This document shows positions 22,938 to 33,209 of a stretch of DNA of 64,000 nt, piece by piece. Where the stretch lies: positions 196,397 through 260,396 of the forward strand of contig JACEEZ010021699.1 in assembly GCA_016584305.1 (NCBI GenBank), written 5' to 3'. Every line of letters begins with the position of its first letter. Positions within the stretch are counted from its first letter, which is position 1. A model generated the notes under the pieces. It was not told the origin of the DNA. It searched no databases and saw only the letters and a list, made by a program, of their open reading frames with translations. Made by a program: the position numbers and the translations under genes. The stretch is from Chionoecetes opilio. Taxonomy: Eukaryota > Arthropoda > Malacostraca > Decapoda > Majidae.

Positions 22938-25088
22938 ATGAACAAGGTGAACTATGCTAGATATCTACCAGTGTACTATGCACAGATGACGCAACTCCAC
23001 GAAACATGCCCCGAGTTGTACAGGCATTTCAATCAAGGCTACTTCTCCGTACAGCTTAGACCAGGGAATCCATTTGCCAGAATTGCTGTTGATCAGACAA
23101 CAGAAGAAACAGTCAACAAAGATACGCAAACAGCTGGAGGAACACGAGGTTTTAGTCTTCGACAAGGGGCTGTGTCACGATACTATCTAACTGCAGACAA
23201 TCGGGCTGCTGCACTGAGGCAACTACGAGAAACTATCCTTGTGAATGGCAGCGACACATCTCACGCCAAGCACCCTGACTTGTCTACTTCTCGCATCAAA
23301 CGTGATGAGTCTGGCGTCACAGCTATCTGTGATCTACTGGAAAATGACTGGACCAATCCATTCGCCGATGATCCGTCATGTCTTCTCAGTATATCTACCG
23401 GAGCGGCTGCGAGGGAGGACGTTTCTAATGACCTACTCAACGCCCTGCAAAAGGGGGAAGCGGCGTATCAAAGCTTCCAGAAACGTCTTAAAGAGGGAAC
23501 AGGCTTTTATGACACAGTGAAGAAGCTAAACTTGAAGACCTTTGGTAAGATCAAGCAGAAAGTTGTGAAGGCCACAAACAAGGAGATCGTCCTGAGAGCT
23601 GACAGACAACTGTTTGCCACCATGATACTCATCGCCAAGACAAGGAACCTCGACATGCAACTTGTCCTTTGTCACCCACTAGGGCCGTTACCATGGTCTT
23701 TGGCAAACGTTGATGGGTCAATGAAAAAAACGAACAAAGTTGCACTTGCGAAACACATGGAAGGTCTTGTGGAACCAGCCGATAACGTTGACAAGCGAAG
23801 TGCAACAATAATTGATGCGATAGCTCTCATACAAAAGATGCATGGCGAGAACGACACGTTCGAAGAACTATCTGACCGCATCCTTGCTGCAGCGCTTCAC
23901 GCTGGTCAAGGCAGTGAGCGCATCGATGTTGTCTTTGACACATACACAGAAGAATCCATCAAAGCAGCTGAGCGTGTGAACCGCGGTTCAAATGAAGGCA
24001 TCAGTTTCAGCGAGATCAGACCCGCACACAAAATCATTAACTGGCGGCGTCTCCTTGCTTGCAGCCAGACAAAGGAGAAACTGGTTGTGTTTCTGGCGGA
24101 GTTGTGGAAACATGAAACAAATCGCGAAAAGCTAGGCAACAGAACACTGTATGTCACCTGTGGTGAAAAATGTCTGGTACTGACCCGCGATAGGTGGAAG
24201 TTGGTGCAAGCACTCGAATGTAGCCACGAGGAAGCAGACACGCGTATGTTTCTCCACGCAAAGCACGCCGCTACCCACTACATGACGATCATCTTAGTGG
24301 CAGATGACACCGACGTTCTGATCATCAGTCTTCATCTCAGCAGAACCATCGATAGTCAGCTCTTCATCAGACGAGGAACAAAGGTTCGAGTCAGAATGAT
24401 TGACGTTGGAAAGTTGGCTGCGGTATTGGGGTCTGGAGTTTGCAGTGCATTGCCAGGGCTTCATGCATGGAGCGGGTGTGACACTGTTAGTGCTCTGGCT
24501 AGCCAAGGAAAGATAAAGGCTTTGAAGCTTGTGCAAGCGAATGATCTGTATCTTCAAGCATTCACAGATCTGGGATCTTCGTGGAATGTACCAACAGACG
24601 TCTTCAATAGCATTCAGGCCTTCACGTGTCAGCTGTACGCCAGGAACACGAAGATTGTCGGTGCTAATTCACTCCGTTATCACATGTTCTGTGCAAAGAA
24701 GGGCCAGATCGAATCTGGACAATTGCCGCCTTGTCAAGACTCCTTGATGCAGCATACGCTTAGGGCCAACTATCAGGCGGCTATCTGGCGACGCAGCCTT
24801 GAAAACCTGCCAGACGTCCCAGCACCATCAGCAGGACATGGCTGGGAACTCGATGATGGCGGTTCGCTCAAAATCCGATGGATGGCGGGTCTACCAGCTC
24901 CAGATGTCGTCTTGAATCTCATCTCATGCACATGCAGAAGGACGTGTCGACCGTCAGATTGCTCCTGCATACTGAATGGGTTGAAGTGCACTGTTGTGTG
25001 TAAGCTGCAGGGATGCTCCAACATGGTGCAGGATGATGCTATCGTGGCTCAGGATGCCAATGACTCTGATGGCGACTCTGATGATTAA
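22938..25088 (+). CDS. XPG/FEN1-like nuclease with C-terminal CXC motif, transposon-encoded (716 aa)
   Basis: A single uninterrupted frame. I chose the ATG at 22938; the in-frame TTG at 22914 is not a likely eukaryotic start, but homology begins before it (IPWCFA), so the gene looks 5'-truncated relative to the family. The first ~70 residues match the end of the transposase region (NYARYLPVYY, DQTTEETVNKD; Glu56/57 may be the last catalytic acid). The nuclease-like motifs are VVFDTY (Asp334), HEEADTR (Glu431, Glu432, Asp434), VADDTDVL (Asp456, 457, 459) and SGCDT (Asp515), laid out like the acidic clusters of FEN1/XPG. A CXC motif at about 664-693 (CTCRRTC...CSCILNG) probably binds zinc and DNA, and the tail is acidic. 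It lies between 460-bp TIRs and no other gene is present. Nuclease activity is inferred. The open frame over 2.1 kb, unlike its decayed relatives, suggests youth or selection. Confidence 0.8.
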   Translation: MNKVNYARYLPVYYAQMTQLHETCPELYRHFNQGYFSVQLRPGNPFARIAVDQTTEETVNKDTQTAGGTRGFSLRQGAVSRYYLTADNRAAALRQLRETILVNGSDTSHAKHPDLSTSRIKRDESGVTAICDLLENDWTNPFADDPSCLLSISTGAAAREDVSNDLLNALQKGEAAYQSFQKRLKEGTGFYDTVKKLNLKTFGKIKQKVVKATNKEIVLRADRQLFATMILIAKTRNLDMQLVLCHPLGPLPWSLANVDGSMKKTNKVALAKHMEGLVEPADNVDKRSATIIDAIALIQKMHGENDTFEELSDRILAAALHAGQGSERIDVVFDTYTEESIKAAERVNRGSNEGISFSEIRPAHKIINWRRLLACSQTKEKLVVFLAELWKHETNREKLGNRTLYVTCGEKCLVLTRDRWKLVQALECSHEEADTRMFLHAKHAATHYMTIILVADDTDVLIISLHLSRTIDSQLFIRRGTKVRVRMIDVGKLAAVLGSGVCSALPGLHAWSGCDTVSALASQGKIKALKLVQANDLYLQAFTDLGSSWNVPTDVFNSIQAFTCQLYARNTKIVGANSLRYHMFCAKKGQIESGQLPPCQDSLMQHTLRANYQAAIWRRSLENLPDVPAPSAGHGWELDDGGSLKIRWMAGLPAPDVVLNLISCTCRRTCRPSDCSCILNGLKCTVVCKLQGCSNMVQDDAIVAQDANDSDGDSDD

Positions 25089-25139
25089 ATTTGTGTGCAC
25101 TGTATATTGTATAGCATATGTTGTTCTCTATTATAATGC

Positions 25140-25555
25140 AGGCCAAATTGCCTGAAAATCTTCATAGACAGATAAACGGTTTAGCAAAATGTATAATTTG
25201 GAAGATCATACCGGTGTTATTTGACTAAAACATGACATGTTCAATGATACCTCCGCTTGCTTATTAGGAATATACATCGTATGGTGTTAAAATCAGCTCC
25301 ATACGTCTTTCCAAACTCTAGTAATGAATAATTAATATAATTGGCGGCCATTTTGAAATCCAAGATGGCCACCAAAGTGCAGATTTCCTATGTAACAATT
25401 TCCGCCTGCTTATTAGATATCGTATGGTGTTAAAATCCTCTCCGTACGACATTCCTAACTTGCGTTATCGTCAGAATAGATAATGCCAGCGGCGGCCTAA
25501 GTCATTTTATGCCTCTTTACATATATTTGTTGTAAACTCGTGGTGGATGATATGT
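25140..25555. repeat. Subterminal duplications right of the nuclease gene
   Basis: About 25155-25230 repeats the innermost right-TIR block (GACAGATAAACGGT...AAAATG). Two further direct copies of a ~65-bp unit (CGCTTGCTTATTAG... and CGCCTGCTTATTAG..., both followed by ATCGTATGGTGTTAAAATC) lie at about 25253-25315 and 25407-25468. Words GGCGGCCATTTTG and CCAAGATGGCCACC lie at 25344-25374. Confidence 0.7.
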
Positions 25556-26019
25556 TGTACTTGTTGAGTTATTTTTATAGACAGATAAACGGTGTAGCAA
25601 AATGCATAATTTGGAAAATCATACCAGTGTTGTTTCACTAAAAAAAGTACAAGTCTAATAATAAAATATTGAAAAATATATGATTTTTTTTCGATAATTG
25701 ATTTTTATAATAATTAATCTATAACAAAATGCTTCATATTATTTTTTATTTAGACGGTACACATTGGACGTATATTTAGTCGTCAACCGCACATCGATAG
25801 CTAGTATAGAAGTCCAGATACACGTGCAACAATGTACCCCACCAAATGGGCATTTTCGAGCTGGGTGGTTTCAAAGATGGCGTCCATCCGGGCACTAAGC
25901 TACCGTTCTCAGATGTCCATCACACCTTTTCTGACACTTGAGACATTGGTCTAATGGAAAATCATAATGAGAATTACTCCCCCCGCCGGAGCATTACTTT
26001 TGGTTTGGCTCAAGGACTA
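25555..26019 (-). repeat. Right TIR of the Academ-like element
   Basis: Reverse complement of the left TIR and ends GGACTA. Contains AAGATGGCGTCC near 25876-25887. Confidence 0.85.
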
Positions 26020-26776
26020 TTAAGCTGGATTCCTAGGCTGGGAGCTGCTCGCTGCCTAGCCGAGTTTGTAAGGACGTCGCTGATTGGCTGATAGACTCGG
26101 GCTGGGTGGCGATGGTGGTGGTACTTGCCTAGCCGCAACCCAAAACCCTTGTGTTGCCTCAGAAAAATATTCATATTTCTTGGCTTTACTCATCTCTTAC
26201 ACAAGATAGGCCTATTTTGTTTGCATCAGTGAATCAGGCAGTGATTGTTCAACAACAACACGCCATTCATAACTCAATAGGGTAAAAAATAAAGTCATGA
26301 CTGACTATCACAAGAGTAGGCGAATTTATAGGTTTTCAGTGCATTGAAATGTTGTACTCCTACCCGATATTACCAAGCTACCAGATAGTATTTATGAAAG
26401 CTGAGCCTACCATCGTGTTCATAATACATTGCTGCATATCATGAGCATACAAAAGTTATAGTAAGACTACACTAATATTAAGATAATTGAAGGAAAGTAA
26501 AAGAGTGTATAAACAGTTTTTCTTGCTTATTTTGCTTCAACTCGCTGTAACTCCATAAGTTTTGGTCGCATTCAATTTTCAAGCACTGTTTCAAAATCAT
26601 TATACTTTTCCGCTTCCTGTGGTATGTAGCACGTACCAATAAGGAAAAGGGTAGGTGGTCAAAATGGCTAAGAAAGTTAAACTGTTTCAAACTGGTACCG
26701 TGACGGGTGGAGCCTCTGATAGCTGTCCCGAGAACAGTCTCTCCTGTATAAGGGAGCAATGCTCACCCGTCACTGT

Positions 26777-27217
26777 CAGAGTTGGAGCCAGCAGTCACTG
26801 CCTACCGGAGCTCCTGGCTGGGATAACAAGCCAACCCCCATGGCAGCGGGCCGGGCAGCCTCCTCATGGCCACTCTTCCCCCTCATCCCCGACGCGTAGC
26901 AGCCTGCTGCGCCCCCCCCCCCCACACGGAAAGTGTATCCTGCTGAGTGCCCCGCACTCCTCGTCAGGATGGACAAGCCAGACCTCGTGCCGCACGCCAG
27001 CAGCACGGACACTCTCCTCTCTTCCGGGAACGGCGAGTGTGGCCATGCCCCTCGCCTCCCGTCTTTTTGCCCGCAGCCTAGCGCCGCCGCGCTGCCGCAC
27101 TAGGCTGCCACCGATCAACGCACTCCACCTCTGCGACATCAAAGCATCTCTCTGACGGGCTCAAGCTAGCCCGTGGTCCTCCCCTGCTGGAGGCCCGATA
27201 GACAAACAACAACAACA
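26777..27217 (+). mobile_element. GC-rich retroposon (441 bp) with CAA-type tail and 12-bp target duplication
   Basis: It is flanked by ACCCGTCACTGT at 26765-26776 and 27218-27229. The right end is GACAAACAACAACAACA, an A-rich tail as in retroposed elements. The interior is much more GC-rich than its surroundings, with a run of about 14 C near 26911-26924. I see no clear tRNA A/B boxes, so it may be a SINE of another origin or a LINE 3' end. The overlapping frames are not convincing genes. Confidence 0.8.
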
Positions 27218-28138
27218 ACCCGTCACTGTGCCAGTTTGCAGTAGTAGTTTAACTTTCTTAACCATTTTGACCACCTACTCTTTTCCTTATTGGTACGTGC
27301 TGCATACCACAGGAAGCGGAAACGTATAAGGATTTTGAAACTGTTCTTGAAAATTTAATGCGACCAAAACTGATGGAGTTACAGTGAGTTGAAGCAAAAT
27401 AAGCAAGAAAAATGTTTATACACTCTTTTACTTTCCTTCAATTATCTTAATATTAGTGTAGTTTTAGTGTAACTTTTTTATGCTCATGATATGCAGCAAT
27501 GTATTATGAACACGATGGTAGGCTCAGCTTTCATAAATATCATCTGGTAGCTTGGTAATATCGGGTAGGAGTACAACATTTCAATGCACTGAAAACCTAT
27601 AAATTCGCCTACTCTTGTGATAGTCAGTCATGACTTTATTTTTTACCCTATTGAGTTATGAATGGCGTGTTGTTGTTGAACAATCACTGCCTGATTCACT
27701 GATGCAAACAAAATAGGCCTATCTTGTGTAAGAGATGAGTAAAGCCAAGAAATATGAATATTTTTCTGAGGCAACGCAAGGGTTTTGGGTTGCGGCTACG
27801 CAAGTACCACCACCATCGCCACCCACCAGCCCGAGTCTATCAGCCAATCAGCGACGTCCTTACAAACTCGGCTAGGCAGCGAGCAGCTCCCAAGAATCCC
27901 GCTTAAGTGAATAGACTATAGTATCCCGTACACTGACATTCAGTCTACCAGTCCCTAGGCTACTAGTATCCCGTCTACTACCACCCAAGCTACTAGCACC
28001 TCAGCCTCTGACCCACCGTTGTTGGGTGTGTCCAGGTCCGTTGTGCCTGTACCCCGGAACTATTAGGAACACGGGACAACACAACAACCAAAGGGATTGA
28101 GACTCTGCCCCATCTCGCCCCACATACCATAACCAGGA

Positions 28139-29530
28139 TTGAGCCTTCTGCCAACACTGCAGGCGTATAAGCGGCACTCTGAATACAACTGCATAAGGAA
28201 GATTGGAGCTGTTGTCTCCAAGCAGGACATTCTGTTCAAGAGTGTCGCACTCGCATTACACAAGAGAGACAAGATAACTTCTATGACAAGATCTCAACCG
28301 AGCAGGCACAGAACAACGGCTTCCTTGTTCAGACACTCAGCGGCTTTCTCACTCCTGCTTTTCCTACTCCTGTATCTACGCCATCCCAGCCTCTCATCAG
28401 CAACTGGATTTCAGCATCAGGGCAACAGACCCACACACCACAATCATACCAGCTTCATCCTAACCCTGCCCATTCAAGCACTCACCAGCCGGCTACACAT
28501 AGTCAACCGGCCTGGTACTATGCTCGCCAGTAAGTTCCGCGATCACATAACCATCATAACTGCCAATGTCAGAGGTCTCCAAACCAACATCAGGGGTCTG
28601 ATTAACACTCACGTGATCCCTCAGACCCCGGACATCGGTTCAGCAGTGTATATCTTCCTCAAAAAAAATATACCAGTCAACTTTGGCCAGATATATGGAT
28701 ATACGAGGTGGGATCGACGCGACAGGACACGCGGATGTTTGGTGGTATCGCTGTCTCCTTTCAGAAAAGTCTGCCGATACAGCCGTTTGAAATATCACTC
28801 ACTCTACCAAACCATCCGGAGATGATGTTTTTTCTTCAAAATATGTACTCACCATCACAACGCTATCCTGCTGTGTGTGTGCTACTTATCACAGTGGGAG
28901 AGGAGGGAGCCTATTGAGTATCTGCAAACTAATCTGGATGACATGTTGCAACAACACATCTGTGAGCACTTTGTCATCATTGGCAACATGAACCAACATC
29001 TAGTTGCAAGATCCTTCGATGACTTCCTCGCAGTGTATTGTCTAACAAACCACGTTGACTTCCCCATGCACATTTTCGGTTCATCTCTTGATCCTGTCAT
29101 CAATGATCTGCCAGACAGGGTCGTCACCGTCGTCGCCGTCGGTGCTGTAGGATCATCAGATCACATGGCGGTCCTAAGTGTGATACAAGTTGCAGCTCAG
29201 AGGGATGCCCCCGTCACACGCACCAGCTGGCTCTGGGGCAGAGCAGACTGGGGAAGACTATGTGATGCGCTGCAACAAACGCCCTGGAACACAATTCTCG
29301 TCGATGCTGTGGATACACAGGTACACATATTCACACGTACTCTATTTAAACCCCAGGAGAAATATGTGCCAAACCAGACTTACACTGCCAAGTTTCTTGA
29401 TACGCCCTGGTTTGGTAATCATCCTACCCTTGGTAGGATGGCTGCTGATGAACAAAGTCGTGCCCGGTGGCTATACTCACGCCAATCTCCCCTAACAAGG
29501 AGCGCTACAAACACGCTTGTGCAGTCATGA
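28139..29530 (+). pseudogene. Endonuclease domain of the Jockey-like LINE
   Basis: Frames 28139-28825, 28708-28917 and 28877-29530 join with shifts. They carry ITANVRGLQ (first conserved Asn), then AVYIFLKK where a catalytic Glu is expected, then YGYTRWDRRDR. The block usually containing GDLNQH reads IIGNMNQHL, so its Asp is Asn, and VGSSDHMAVL keeps the final SDH. Two of the metal-binding acids therefore look lost as well as the frame. The part after 29200 (TSWLWGRADW) is the linker towards RT. An amber TAG interrupts the linker at about 29614. Confidence 0.7.
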
Positions 29531-29643
29531 AACAAGTCCAACAATGGGCTCAACGACGCTGGCAAGACGACCTTAAAACCAAGCTCAGTAGTCGTTCAGT
29601 AGGTAGCAAGTCCTAGTGGACCACACTCAAACAGCAACAAGGT

Positions 29644-30814
29644 TTGACACCAGACGACACCATACCTCCACTATACAAGTCTGACGGCACAGTGGCCACC
29701 AACAAGAAGGACAAGGCCAAGGCACTTGCAACATTCTTTTCCAACATCATAACAGTATCTGATCCCGAGCGATCCATCCAAGCTATGCCCATTCTCACCA
29801 ATGCCAGCCTTTATAACCTTACCATAACTAATGAGAACTTCGCCGACCTTTAGTTCAGATCGACACGAAGAAGACCTTGGGCCCAGACAACATCACCCTT
29901 TTTATCCTCAAGCGCTGCGCCTATAAACTAGCAACGCCCTTTTCCACTATCATTCAGTACTGCCTCACTATTGGAAGGTGGCCCATCCTATTGAAGAGTG
30001 ATAGAGTGGTGACAATACATAAAGTAGGCAATATATCTGACATCAATAACTATAGACCCATCTCCCTTCTATCAGTTCTTAACAAGACGGTGGAATCTAT
30101 AATAGCCGACAAGATATCGTCTTTTTTTGCATCACACCACCTTATCATCACCTTAATATCAAGTAATTTGGCTTCAGAGCAAACAGGTCAGCGGCAGACC
30201 TATTGCTCCATCTGTCTACTATTTGGCATAAGCGTCTTGACCCAGGAAAGGACACATACGCCATTGCCACTGACACATCTTGACATTGCGGGAGTATTTG
30301 ACAGGGTGTGGCATCACGGCCTCATCACCAAACTGAACAGTTTGGATGTCCGCAGTCTTCTGCTACTCCTACTGCAAGACTACCTGCGGGGCTGATTTCT
30401 CAGAGTGGTGGTGGACGGTCACACCTCAGAGGAACCCCCTATTTTTGCCAGCGTACCACAGGGCAGTGTGCTCGCACTCTCCTCTGAAATGTATATTTTA
30501 ATGATTTGCTCCAGCTCATCCCAGAGGCGCATACATATGTCGACGACTGCACCCTGCTATTCCCCTGTGACACTGGTGATCACCGCACGACTGTCGTTCA
30601 CATCAATCATATCCTCCAAACCGTCATCTCATAGGGTCGTCGAAGGCAAGTGGATCTCGCTCCAGAGAAAACCCAGGCTATGCTCATGTCCCGACGACAA
30701 CGTCTTCCTAATACTCCCATCCCTTTTATTTTACTAGGTGGAAGGCCGGTGCCCCTGCAGACGTCCTGCTCCATAATTGAGGTATAAGTGAACAGCATCC
30801 TGACCTTCAGCGAC
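29644..30814 (+). pseudogene. Reverse transcriptase of the Jockey-like LINE, N-terminal part
   Basis: Pieces are 29644-29853, 29877-30395 and 30405-30737. They show GPDNITLFILKR, INNYRPISLLSVLNK, LDIAGVFDRVWHH and SVPQGSV. The catalytic Tyr-Val-Asp-Asp box reads in a shifted frame at about 30535-30546. Several frameshifts and stops are present. The remaining C-terminal part follows the solo-LTR insertion at 32756. Confidence 0.75.
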
Positions 30815-31657
30815 TGTTACCCATTTCTAAGCTTGTTATTTGTACAGGTAACGGGATCTACCCATGTAAGATACAGGTCTCTGACGTGTAGGGGTGATTG
30901 CTAAGTGATGCCCTCCTGATAGGCAGATAAGGTTTACTGCCCAGAGGTATATACATCAATACGGTAGTAATTTCAAGTGGTCGAGCGGGTTTAAGTAAGG
31001 CTTGCTGATTTAAGTAACGTTTAATTATTTGTAAGTAAGTAAAGTAAGTGCCAAGGAATCGAATGAGACAATACTATTATTATAAATAAATATACATTGT
31101 ATTATATTATATATATGTACACTTATATGGTTATGGTTATAATATAAAGTCACAGGTTCTTACAAGCGGCCAAGGAAGTTTAAGTCTTGATAGACAGGCC
31201 CGAACAGTTAATATCGTGACAAGTACTCACTCACTCACAGGTGAGTGCATACAATCAGACTTTCACGAAGTCTAAGCTTAGGAGCGCCTGGACTGGCGTC
31301 TCCTCCTCTTCTGTCTTTCCGGCCTTCGTCGGTGAGTTATAAAGGAAAGCTTCTTGAATAGATGTTTATACAAGAATTGCTGAGTGCGTGCAATGCGAAG
31401 CTCCGCTCGCTGTTCACACGGCGATGACACAAACACACCCAACGTTAATTGTGTCTGTCCCTGTGTGCAGTTGCTTATCAACTAAGATAAGTGGCAATTT
31501 TCCACAGGCACACACAAAACACTGACAATGCATTCTCACGAATGCAAGCAGCATCAGAACAACACAATTATGTCCATGTCAACATTATCAACGAGGTAGT
31601 ATCTGTCCCACGCAACACAATAACAGCTGTGTTGATGAAAGAGGCAAGACACTCGTA

Positions 31658-32667
31658 CAGTCTAAGACAAAAGTCGTGTCACGGTTTTGTCCGAATATGA
31701 AATGTAACTCGTGAAACATTATGAAAACCCTAACGCAGTTACATGCTCGTGGTTGGCAAGCCTGAATCCCTTAAGCTTCTGTTCAGATTTTCCCATCTTC
31801 AAAGCTTCATATCTGCCGCCGATGAGACAATGTCTAAAACAAACCAAGGGTATTTCAAAGGTTCAATAGATTTACTGCGTTGAGGTTTCATATTATTCGA
31901 TGTGGAATGCGAAGTATATTCGGCCCAGCAATGATCGCCAGGACATTTCATCTTTACACTTGAGCCATTGAAGACCACAAACATCACCGGCAGGAGTATG
32001 GAGAGAGCTAGTCACAGGCAAGAATAAAAAAAATAAAAAAATAATAATAATAATAATTATAATAATTCAAGAAAAATTGCTTCAAAATTCAATAGTATAT
32101 GTGGATAATAATAAGACCAGATTCCATTTTAATCAATGCAATTTTTTTTTTTTAAACTGCCTCAAAATTCATGAGTATATTTGGATAATAATATGAAGGA
32201 AGGAAGGACTCAGAAACAGTGGCGTATATAGGTACTTAAAAAGAAAGGGGTGAGGAAAGGGTGAGTACAGGGGTGAATCCAGGATTGTTATAAAGGTGGG
32301 GGGGGGGGGGGGGGGGGGGCTTGTGCGAAGCGAGCCTCAACAGCTGAGGGAGTTTACAATAACAGCAAAATTGCAATGTGTTTTGGAGGGCCTCAGCCGA
32401 ACCCCTGAGACTGATTCACCGAACCCATGATCAATCACTGCTTTATAATTACCTCGGCACTTCTACTTTTAACACTCCCGGTAATGAATCCTAAAACAAT
32501 TACTCGTGAGGATACGAACTATTATGACGTATGAGTTGTGGTGAGATCGAAGCACTTATGACAGTGCTACCAACCGTTCGTGTGACATACGGCAGACAGC
32601 ACCGAAAGGTTAGCCATTTACCAGATGTCTTAACCAAAATTCATGACACGAATTTTGTCTTAGACTG
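31658..32667. mobile_element. Mariner-like non-autonomous element (about 1010 bp), TA flanks
   Basis: Ends are CAGTCTAAGACAAAAGTCGT at 31658 and, reading inward from the right, CAGTCTAAGACAAAATTCGT ending at 32667. TA lies on both sides (31656-31657, 32668-32669). CAGT termini at TA are typical of Tc1/mariner elements. No transposase frame is seen. The interior has AAT runs (about 32025-32060) and a G homopolymer. Confidence 0.75.
32297..32319 (+). repeat. (G)23 homopolymer
   Basis: A run of about 23 G inside the mariner-like element. Its exact length is likely to be unreliable in sequencing. Confidence 0.9.
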
Positions 32668-32755
32668 TACATACACCTCCAACATGACTACATGTTGCTA
32701 ATATAGTTTCATCCTACACATACTACATATAATATATACAGTGCCATAACACGAC

Positions 32756-33090
32756 CATATGGGAATTGTTGCTAGGAAAGCCGCCTGGAAACTTAGTTGT
32801 GTCCGGCGTGTATCACACCATCTTGACTCCCCAGGGATCACCACCATATACGCAGCCCAAGTCCGCTCCTTTATGGAGTACACCACTCTGACTTTGCCTT
32901 CTTGTCCTCCTTCGAACCTGAGTCTTTTTGACAAGGTACAGGCCCGAGCACAACGATTAATACGTCTGAAAGCTCTACCGGACCAGCTTCCACCTCATCT
33001 CCAACTCTTGCAGCTGCGTCGCGACCATCAACTCATCGTCCCTCTTGCCAGGACGGAGACATCTCTGCGTTCCTTCCTTCCAGTCGAACT
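32756..33090 (+). pseudogene. C-terminal part of the Jockey-like LINE reverse transcriptase
   Basis: The frame HMGIVARKAAWKLSCVRR, then FMEYTTLTLPSCPPSNLSLFDKVQARAQRLI, is the conserved thumb/C-terminal region of Jockey-like polyproteins. It continues directly from FSD at 30806-30814. LPLARTET-like sequence near 33045 suggests a short internal deletion before the protein end. It stays open because it is short, but it is cut off from its start. Confidence 0.75.
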
Positions 33091-33209
33091 GAGGTCTCCA
33101 AGGAGTAAGGTAGGGCTTATAGTGCTCTCGGGGATTAGGATGGCTACGTCGATGGAGTCCATTGAGGGTGATTTGCCTGCTGGGAGTGGAAAGGAAGTGG
33201 AGGTGGAGT

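Larger units (their letters stand above)
22155..26019 (+). mobile_element. Academ-like DNA transposon encoding an intact XPG-like/CXC frame
   Basis: The ends are inverted: TAGTCCTTGAGCCAA at 22155 and TTGGCTCAAGGACTA ending at 26019, with inverted similarity over ~460 bp. It is flanked by TTA (22152-22154, 26020-26022), and removing it restores the arm of the long-TIR element around it (TTCACTTAAGCTGGATTC). The terminal hexamer TAGTCC and the 3-bp YTA-type duplication match the element at 6677-12747, which ties both to one superfamily. It is 2.2 kb shorter than that copy and lacks the zinc-finger and transposase-core region, so it is a derivative that kept the nuclease half. Confidence 0.85.
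22137..27921. mobile_element. TA-flanked DNA element with very long inverted arms (outer element)
   Basis: The left end CTATAGTTTATTCACTTA (22137-22154) continues at 26023 (AGCTGGATTC..., then GGGAGCTGCTCGCTGCC) after the Academ-like insertion. The right arm (27230-27921) is the reverse complement over almost 690 bp and ends GAATAGACTATAG. TA flanks both sides, consistent with a TA target. A second copy is at 48698-49965. Without its two insertions the element is about 1.46 kb, mostly palindromic and without a transposase frame: a foldback-type non-autonomous element. Confidence 0.75.
30815..32751. mobile_element. Probable solo LTR inserted in the LINE (contains a mariner-like element)
   Basis: It begins TGTTAC and ends ATAACA (TGTTA/TAACA inverted ends), is flanked by the 4-bp duplication CGAC (30811-30814, 32752-32755), and its removal restores the LINE reading frame. 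Without the nested 1010-bp element it is about 925 bp. An AATAAA-type word lies near 31084. No internal coding region is present. These are solo-LTR hallmarks; the parent family is unknown. Confidence 0.6.
21434..33090 (+). mobile_element. Jockey-like LINE, split by nested insertions
   Basis: One LINE can be followed through three blocks: ORF1 and its Thr/Ser/Pro-rich tail (21434-22136), endonuclease and RT (27924-30814), and the RT/thumb C-terminus (32756-33090). The breaks are precise. The left break is flanked by TA (22135-22136 and 27922-27923), and the right break by CGAC (30811-30814 and 32752-32755), across which the frame F-S-D then H-M-G rejoins. The similar ACTAGYACC-like repeats on both sides of the first insertion support continuity. 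Exact 5' and 3' ends are not defined. Confidence 0.75.

Noticed and set aside
26655..27155. GC-rich frames on both strands as a gene
   Set aside because: They lie within a retroposon with its own target duplication and A-rich tail, and opposite frames are equally open because of composition.
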